A stretch of DNA of 64,000 nt, from NCBI RefSeq assembly GCF_954871325.1, contig NC_088775.1:61791561-61855560 (forward strand). The letters run 5' to 3'. Below, piece after piece: positions 57,045 through 64,000 of this stretch. Numbering within the stretch: the stretch's first letter is position 1; each line of letters begins with the position of its first letter. This DNA is from Gordionus sp. m RMFG-2023. Taxonomy: Eukaryota > Nematomorpha > Gordioida > Chordodea > Parachordodidae. The translations under genes and the position numbers were made by a program. The notes under the pieces were generated by a model that worked only from the letters and a program-made list of their open reading frames with translations, was not told the DNA's origin and ran no database searches.

Positions 57045-57411
57045 CATATATGTATCCAGGACTTTGCTAATGGGTGGGGGAGGGGAAGCACTATTAGGTG
57101 AATTTTCTCCCCATAAATTTTATTGAAGATCTTTTAGATTTTAATAAAAATAATTCTGGGTTTTCACTATTTTTTTATATATTAAAATGCTTTTTTTCTA
57201 AAAATTTTTGAATTAGAGTCGTGATTTAAAAAAGTTATTAACTTTTACAAAATTTTCTTTCAAATTCTTCCTTATAAAGAATGATATGTTATATACATTT
57301 GTATGGGGGAGTAGGGTGTGTAGTAGAGATATTTTTATCTGCTTATACGAGAACAGGCAAATCTGCGAGTGGGGGTGAACCCCCCCCCCCCCCAAATTGG
57401 TTACGCGCCGA
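57045..57411. mobile_element. hAT MITE, CATAGGCGTAGCCAGG family
   Basis: Diverged ends CATATATGTATCCAGG (57045) and TTGGTTACGCGCCGA (to 57411) resemble those of 36634-37709. The duplication is TCAACCTT (57037-57044) and TCAACTTT (57412-57419), one mismatch. A G-rich stretch and a C run lie inside the ends. Confidence 0.75.
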
Positions 57412-57619
57412 TCAACTTTCATAAATTAAAAAAAATTTTATTCTACAATATGCTATGAATTTATAAAAAAATGATAATAGGGATAAAAACGAAATGTGCT
57501 GGTATATTTTAATTTTATAAATATGATATATTAATGATAATAAAAAAATGATAATATAGATGTGATACCTTTGCTTTTTTCAATAAATATATTCTTCTTC
57601 CTTTAATGACGATTTCCAG

Positions 57620-58190
57620 GTTTACCAATTTTTCCTCTGAATTTTCCTGTCCATTTTTGATGGTCCTGATCATCAATATTTGTAAGATTCATTTTTCTTA
57701 TATCCGATCATCTTTATCCACGTCATCTTGGGCCCTAGGTCTTGATCCTCCTACTTCTATCAAGGTGCATCTCTTTACCCAATCATCTTTTGTCTTACGT
57801 TCCACATGCTTAGTCTATTTCTTCGTGTTACCATTCCAATCACTTCTATACGCATTCTTGCTCGCAATTCCTTGCTAGTCTCTCTCTCAGAGATATCCCA
57901 CACATCCATCTAATCATCCTTCATCTCTGTTCTTTACAATTTGGTTTCTTGGAACGCTTTCATTGCCCATGTTTTGCCACCATAAACAAACAATTCCTAA
58001 TACAGCTTACACAAACTTTTTCATTTAACTTCAGAGAGACATTTTTATTTGTTAGAATAAAAGACATTTCTCTGAAATACTTCCATGCGTGTCTGATCTT
58101 TGCAACAGCAGAATCTACACCACCATCTTCCTTTAGCATATCACCCAAATAGCAAAACTTTTCCAATATCCAGACCACCACAAATAAAGG
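57620..58190 (-). pseudogene. LINE C-terminal domain, decayed
   Basis: An open piece 58181-57960 reads EKFCYLGDMLKEDGGVDSAV, the thumb block after the palm. Weak continuity follows to about 57640 (a WNVRQK-like stretch, then a basic tail). Multiple stops. Confidence 0.7.
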
Positions 58191-58239
58191 TCATTCTTTC
58201 TAACATCAGACTTCCTTTTTTACTGCTACATCTTTTATG

Positions 58240-58980
58240 CACATCTGGAATATGGTACATTGGATTAAATCTCTAGCAACTCATTTCCCACACATATCAC
58301 AAGGCCAATTACCGGGTTCCTCTATCTTTAGATTTTACCCACCAATCTCCACCTTTGTCTTTGCTGCATTCATTCTCAGGCCCTTTGCTTCCATATTCAT
58401 TCTAATTTTATACCTCAATTCTTCCTCACTGTTTGCCATTAATACAAGGTCATCTACATATAATAGGTCCAAGGGAAGTCCTTCACGTATCACTCTAGCC
58501 ACCACATTTATTACTAAGAAAAATAATAATTGACTATCACAGATCCCTGATGAAGTCCTAACTTCACTTCAAATTTCACATCTGTCCGTATCGCAGTTTG
58601 TGCTATCACATACATTGCCGCCATAACCAACCATTCTTCCACATGATTTTCTCAAGGCCCATCTAGTAACCTCGCGCGACACCCAGATAAATGCCTTATC
58701 CAAATCAACAAACGCATAATAATGTTTCTTTTTCCTTTGCAAGATACTCCTGCATTTGTCTAACCACTCAATTTTCGTTTGTTCCCTTATCCGCATCATC
58801 TCAAATACTTCATTACATGTTTGAAGAATTTTCTTCATGGCTTCCCACTTGTCATTTACCCCAGATGCTTGTGCCACCTCCACTACTCTTATCGCCAATG
58901 TCATATTGAATTGAGGTCTAGCACTCTCCTCCTTCAATTTCCAAATCTTCAACCTTGGCAATAACTTTCTTTTAGTGATC
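58240..58980 (-). pseudogene. LINE reverse transcriptase, decayed
   Basis: An open piece 58961-58569 has KIWKLKEESARPQFNMTLA, IEWLDKCRSILQRKKKHYY and AFVDLDKAFIWVSREVTRWA (first catalytic Asp). After frame changes near 58560 come FLVINVVARVIREGLPLDLL and YVDDLVLMANSEEELRYKI. The catalytic block reads YVDD rather than the YADD/FADD usual for LINEs. Confidence 0.8.
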
Positions 58981-58999
58981 CTGGAGCCTTTAAAAATGA

Positions 59000-59700
59000 G
59001 ATCTCCTATAATTTGTCGGGGCTGATCAATCCTCTCCCGGTATCACTTTCACATTTTTACTATTTACCAGTCACATCTCCTTACTAACAAATAATCCACA
59101 GCACTCTTAGCACTACCCGACTTAATACAAGCTTCTCTGATTCTTTACTTAATATTGTATTATAAACAATATATCCATAGCATCACCAAAATCCTCTCCC
59201 CATCCGGATTTCTCAAGCCGTAACTAAATCCTACATGTACTCCCTAATAACTCGCTCTCAAATGTCCATTCAGATCACCAGCCAGGATACTTATCTCTTC
59301 ATTTGTCAAACTCGATGTCACTTCCAAAAGACTGTCCTAAAATGTATCTCCAACCTGAGGAACATATGCCGAAATAATGTTGCATAGCTTTCTATCAAAA
59401 TCATCTTGATAATAATTAACTGGTTATTTAGTCTACTAACTTCAATTACTTTGTCCGCATATTTCTCTGCAACCAATACACCAATGCCAGCTTTACCATC
59501 ATTACTTCCTTGCCAGAAATATTATACTTTTCACTTGTTCTGCCAATCATTCTTGCATTACCTTTCCATCTGGTCCCTTGTATGCAATGCACATCTAAAT
59601 GCCTTCTATGCAGTGCATCGACACTTCTTCTGCTCTTCCCGTCATGTTCCCAGCACTCATGTCGCAAATCTTACTTTATCACAAACTGGTTTCTCCACTT
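59000..59700 (-). pseudogene. LINE endonuclease domain, decayed
   Basis: DVHCIQGTRWKGNARMIG (near 59600-59560) matches the CIQETRWKG motif, with Gly in place of the catalytic Glu. ILAGDLNGH (near 59290-59265) is the GDLNxH motif, and VDYLLVS (near 59095) the last block. Frame changes and stops lie between them, so the nuclease is dead. Confidence 0.75.
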
Positions 59701-60039
59701 ATTATCAGGCCGTTTATGGGATATATTTGATTTTCACGAATCGTGGTTCCACCAGGTTTGTCATAGGCGGATGAAGAAGCCCACGAGGTACTTTGGTCTA
59801 TACCTCTCTCATGCTTTGCCTTAATCATTAATTTAGGAGCGAGGTTTTTACAATCAGATGCCCTTTCTGGCATCAACCCATTTGAGTGGTGTTTACACCC
59901 CGTCGAGGAGATGGTGATCCTATTCTAGACTCAGACCACAGAGAAGCTTTTAAACCTCCATTAGCCGCCAAAAAACGTTGTCACTCCCCCGCCACGGTGA
60001 GGCTGAAGGTAGGATTTTGGGAGAGGCTTTTTTTCAATA

Positions 60040-61415
60040 AATATACTAATTAATATATTTGATATCGGTAATAGTAGCTGATACCCTGTTAGTAAAATGT
60101 AGTGTCATATTATTTATTTCGGCCCGAAACCACCTATGCCCTGGTAACAAAAATTATTTTGTATCTAAGCCTGACTCGTGGTGGTCCTAATTTAAAAAAA
60201 AGCTTATAGGGAAGAAATCCCAAACTTAAATATTTATTATTTTACTCTTTATTTCAAACTTATGCAATAAATTTAATTATTCTGCATTAACTCGGACAAT
60301 TTAATGATGTTTATCTATTTTATTCTATTTATTACAAAATATGATATGAAATTGAATAATAAATACTTCCTACCTTCTAATTTTTTTTGAAACATTTATT
60401 ATTTTTTAAATTTATTTTATAACCGTAATATTTATTAAGGCAAAAAAGGAAGAAAATATATTGATTATAATGTGCCCGCAGTATTAACGATTTACAATAC
60501 TTCCGCCCATGATAGGCAGTTCGATGTAATACAGCGTTATATACTTATACAAAACAATTGTATTTGATGAGTGCTTCAGGTAAAAGCTTTATAAATATAG
60601 TGAATAGAGTGTTTGACGCTTTGTTATATATATATATATTATTTTTAAAATTTTTTATTTTTATCAAGATAACTTAATTACCTACTTATCCTATAATTCA
60701 AAAAGACTTAAATTTAAAACAAGTAAATAACTTATTTAATATTTATTTGGAATAAACAAGACTTTGAGAAAATTATATAATTAATATTATTTTTTTTGAG
60801 AGTCTGATGGCCAAATAGTAGAGGCTGATGTACAATATACAAGATTTGATAAGATCAATAATGAGTTGCAATCAATTCCTGTCTTCAAGGTATATATTAA
60901 TATTCAAATTTATTAAATTAATATGGTATAGTTTCATATTCTAAATATGCTAAAATTGAGACAGTTACGATGAACCTTGATTTAGACGACTTATTCATAC
61001 TTTATGTTTATATATGTCGTCATTTGTAAATATATATTGTATGCTAAAGAATAAACTATCTATCTGCTAAACATGATTTAATTCAAATAATATATTTTTT
61101 TTATAAGTAGATGAATATAAAATAAAAATATAGCTGAAAAATTGTGAAATTTATAAGTTAATATCATATTAATGTGCATAGTTTAAAAAAAATTATCATT
61201 TAATATATTTAAGCCTATACATAAAAGTTTTTATATTTCGATGAAAATGGCAACAGATTCCATTGAACCCTCTGGTAGGGTAAAATTAATAAGCTCTTAA
61301 ATATAAAACAATTTTTTTTAATTTAAAATAATATTCTAAAAAAATATTGTCATGTGAAATAAATGTCAATATTACTAAGAGTATATTTAATACGGAGTTT
61401 AAATGACATGTTATA
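60040..61415. other. AT-rich spacer with a short TA microsatellite
   Basis: No gene recognised. A (TA)n run lies near 60627-60640. Confidence 0.5.
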
Positions 61416-61422
61416 CTGGTCC

Positions 61423-61962
61423 TGTAGGGATCGGCACCGATATTTAGCGCTTTCCACCGATCCGATCTATTTACTTTTCTTTTTTTAAATTATTTTATGT
61501 ATATTTATTTTACATTAATAATATTTTCTAAATAATTTTGTATTAAACAATGCAAAAGCACAACACCCCTTAAATTTTATTTATTTATAATAACGCCAAT
61601 TTTATTATTTATACTTTAAATAAAAGAATTTTTTCAAATATGGTATCTAAATTATGGAAATATTTTACAAAAGACAAAGATAATTTTGCAAAATGCGTTA
61701 TCTGCGGAATTCTAATTTCATGGGGAGGAATAATGAAAAATTCATTTATACCAATATCCGTAAACTTTTTTTAATTATTGTAGAAATAAAATAAAATGCA
61801 TAATTCGATTTTTTGCATAAAAAATATTTATTTCTTAATTACATTTGGTTCAAAGGGTGACGGTGAAAAATCAATATAAATATTGGATAGGGTTTGAGCC
61901 AATATCGTAAAATATCGGATCGGTGACAAATATGTGGATCGCCACAGCCCTAATAATTACAA
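61423..61962 (+). mobile_element. hAT remnant (TAGGGNT...GGATCG ends) with BED-finger fragment
   Basis: GTAGGGATCGGCACCGATAT near 61424 and GGATCGCCACAGCCCTA ending near 61951 look like decayed inverted ends; CGATCCGAT and ATCGGATCGGTG words are repeated inside. A BED-finger coding fragment lies between. No TSD was identified. Confidence 0.55.
61639..61737 (+). pseudogene. BED zinc-finger fragment of a hAT transposase
   Basis: ATG at 61639 opens MVSKLWKYFTKDKDNFAKC, then CVICG and ISWGG. This is the start of ZBED-type transposases (V/LWxYF, CxxC). The following His pair and the rest of the transposase are missing. Confidence 0.7.
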
Positions 61963-62219
61963 TAAAAGTTTCCACTTAAATATTTAAGATCAAACATAAA
62001 AAATTCAATAATATATTCTACATATTAATACTTATATTTAAAAAAACCTTTAAAACGATATTGCCTTGAACTACCAAATTTTGCTGTCCAGGCGGAAACG
62101 AAGGGGTGGGAAAAAGTGGGAACCTCTTCCATCAAAAATTTGCTTGTTCTTGTAAATTCATTAAGCTATAATAAAAATTTACACCCTCCCCCTCCCTAAA
62201 AATGTATTTATATCATATC
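61963..62219. other. AT-rich spacer
   Basis: Only G-rich (62100-62120) and C-rich (62183-62196) scraps, probably MITE remains. Confidence 0.4.
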
Positions 62220-62227
62220 ATCATAAA

Positions 62228-63599
62228 CAGGGATGTGAACCCGAACCCGGATCCTCGTATTTTGGCTGTACCCGAACTCGGACCCTTTTTGAAAGTAGAT
62301 AGTCCAAGGGTTCTAGGTGGCATAAAAATTTTTAAAAAATAAAAATATTTTTTTAAAAGATAATATAAATTTTTTTAAATTTTATTAACTTCTTTTGTGT
62401 AATCATTTATTTTATCTTCGCGTTTTTCTTTCAATTTTCTTCCTGGACTTCCATTTTATTTAGAGATTTCATAAATTATTTTCTAGTGTAGGTAAATATT
62501 TTATTATGTTAATTTATTAATATGCTATATTATAGAAATATGTTGATTATTTTGAAAGTGAATTAGCAGTGCAAGTAATATTTTAATTTAAATGATAATG
62601 CACAACACGTTGGTGCTCAATTTGTATGATGCTAGAACGATTATTAAGTTTGAAAGAATTCTGTAATGATTTTATTATAGGAGAATGTGAAGCATTTTGT
62701 CGGAAGATGATTGGTGCAATAAAGGAACTTGCTAGTGTATTAGTTCCTTTAAAAATATTACAATCAGAACAATAATGTTTATTGTATTTTTATGGCATAT
62801 GGATTAGATTTAGAAAATCCTTTTTATACGAAATATTAGAAAACATGAAAATTCGAGAGCAGCAATATTTGCAAAATAGTGTTGTATACGCTTCTATATA
62901 TTTAGACCCTCGATATCAAGTTTTATCGAGTATTGAGCAAAAAGAAATGGCTAAAGACCATCTATGGCATACGCAAAACTCCATTATTTACAATATATTG
63001 GAGACTACGGCAATACCTACTGCTTGTAGTGATAATAATAATTATGATAGCAACATTGATGATCTTGAAATTTTACTTTTAGATAGAGAAAAAAAAATCA
63101 AATTATCAGATAAAAAGGAGGATCAAAAAATGCCTATTGTATCTTTAATAAAAAAGTTCTCAGAAGTTAAGAGAATAAATAAGGATACAAATATTTTAAA
63201 ATTCTTCAATATATCCAGAACTATATATCTTATCTAGAATCTTCATGACTGTACCGGCGAAAATATAATAATTTTATTAAGATAACTATCTATTTTAGGT
63301 AAGGGTAGAACGTGAATTTTCATTTTGAAATATATTTTGTCTAATTTATGTGAAAATCTCAAGGATGATATTTTAGAAGATATTATGATTGTGCGATTGA
63401 ATAAAACATTTAAAATATGAATTACATTTGTAAATTATGAATATGTATATATTGAAGTATAATAATAAATTAATGAAAAAAAATAATCTTATTTTGAGTC
63501 ATTATTATGTTCCCTGAACCCGGACCCGGGTCCTTTTAAAATTTTATTCCTGTACCTGAACCCGGACCATTTATTTTTGTCGAAGGGTTCACATCCCTG
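62228..63599 (+). mobile_element. hAT element with perfect CAGGGATGTGAACCC ends
   Basis: Perfect 15-bp inverted repeats CAGGGATGTGAACCC (62228) and GGGTTCACATCCCTG (to 63599) and an exact 8-bp duplication ATCATAAA (62220-62227 and 63600-63607). AACCCGGACCC-type subterminal words lie at both ends. The interior carries the C-terminal third of a transposase, so it is an internally deleted copy. The intact ends suggest recent movement in trans. Confidence 0.96.
62626..63420 (+). pseudogene. hAT transposase C-terminal part
   Basis: It starts within a hAT block (MMLERLLSLKEFCNDFI, 62626) and runs to a stop at about 62773. The same frame continues YFYGIWIRFRKSFLYEIL and VVYASIYLDPRYQVLSS, the conserved LDPR block, until 63235. 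After a frame change near 63310, YILSNLCENLKDDILEDIMI completes the dimerisation domain. The N-terminal BED finger and first catalytic Asp are absent. Confidence 0.85.
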
Positions 63600-63607
63600 A
63601 TCATAAA

Positions 63608-64000
63608 CAATCATTGAAAGAAAAATAAGTAAAGGTTAATTCTTTTTTAAAATAACGACTATGATTTAAATAAAAAACATTTTTATAAAAAGTGAAGACC
63701 CAATCCTATTTTTACAAAAATATAATATACCAAAAGTCTACAATAAGTTGACCTAAAAACCTCTAATAAAATTTATGGGGGGAAACCCATTTAATAATGC
63801 CCCCCTCCCCCCGTAGGAAAATCCTGGATACCAATATTATCGCTGGATGGGTTAAAAATTGTAAGCATTGGGCGGAAAAGTGGGGGGGGGGTAAACTTAA
63901 ATATTTATCAGGCAAAGCTTATTAAAATTATTTTTTTATTTCATAATATTGCATATTATATAAGTTAAAGTAAAAATATATTAAAACAAAATAATGAGAT
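63608..64000. other. AT-rich spacer with a G/C-run MITE scrap
   Basis: About 63755-63830 ends GAAAATCCTGGATACC after a C-rich run. It resembles, inverted, the left part of the MITE at 57045. A separate GTGGGGGGGGGG run lies near 63880. No gene. Confidence 0.45.

Larger units (their letters stand above)
57600..60030 (-). mobile_element. Second LINE (RTE-like), strongly decayed
   Basis: Minus-strand polyprotein fragments run in the order endonuclease (59700-59000), reverse transcriptase (58980-58240) and C-terminal domain (58190-57620). A GC-rich leader lies at 59780-60030. The base composition is much less AT-rich than the flanks. It differs from the LINE at 2270-5265 in sequence and is more damaged. 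The ends are approximate; no TSD found. Confidence 0.8.

Noticed and set aside
57606-58533. Several plus-strand open frames of 67-98 codons
   Set aside because: They are antisense shadows of the LINE C-terminal and reverse transcriptase region.

Overview
The window looks like a very AT-rich animal nuclear genome. It is intron-bearing and packed with class II and class I transposable elements. Nothing bacterial or viral-genomic is visible. An arthropod such as a parasitic copepod or an aphid-like insect would fit the base composition, RTE-type LINEs and many hAT families, but no host gene is recognised well enough to name a species.

Layout. 1-2.1 kb is AT-rich spacer with one dispersed repeat and a tRNA-like relic. 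2.3-5.3 kb is a broken RTE-type LINE (minus strand) with a tRNA-like stretch at its 5' end. 5.5-7.3 kb is a hAT element with an exact 8-bp target duplication and a smaller GC-rich hAT-type insertion in its transposase. 8.5-11.3 kb is a hAT element with the terminus TAGTGTTGTTAAT. 12.7-17.8 kb is a stack of decayed hAT copies. 19.0-20.2 kb is the best host-gene candidate: one 1.24-kb open exon on the minus strand, flanked by splice-like signals and ending in an amidation/dibasic motif, product unknown. 21.5-26.9 kb holds two more hAT remnants, one with most of a ZMYM/TTF-type transposase. 27.6-36.5 kb is one retroelement with RT and RNase H, interrupted by a 0.57-kb hAT MITE and by a 5.7-kb hAT element. 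The arms of that 5.7-kb element are inverted arrays of a 118-bp satellite. Inside those arms sits a complete non-autonomous LTR element with 5-bp TSD, primer-binding site and polypurine tract. 36.6-40.9 kb carries two more hAT elements. 41.8-53.4 kb is a nearly full-length Ty3/gypsy element with LTRs and a 5-bp TSD; its integrase core is split by a 7.0-kb hAT element carrying its own BED-finger transposase gene. 54.7-57.4 kb has a degenerate tandem repeat and two small hAT MITEs. 57.6-60.0 kb is a second decayed LINE. 61.4-63.6 kb has two further hAT remnants.

How the parts relate. Most structure is nested insertion. Nearly all DNA transposons carry 8-bp target duplications, so hAT superfamily activity dominates. 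The most unusual pattern is a hAT family with the terminus TAGTGTTGTT, seen three times. Two members have arms expanded into long satellite-like inverted arrays, and one of those holds a transposase gene with very short apparent introns. No CRISPR array, rRNA or convincing functional tRNA was seen.
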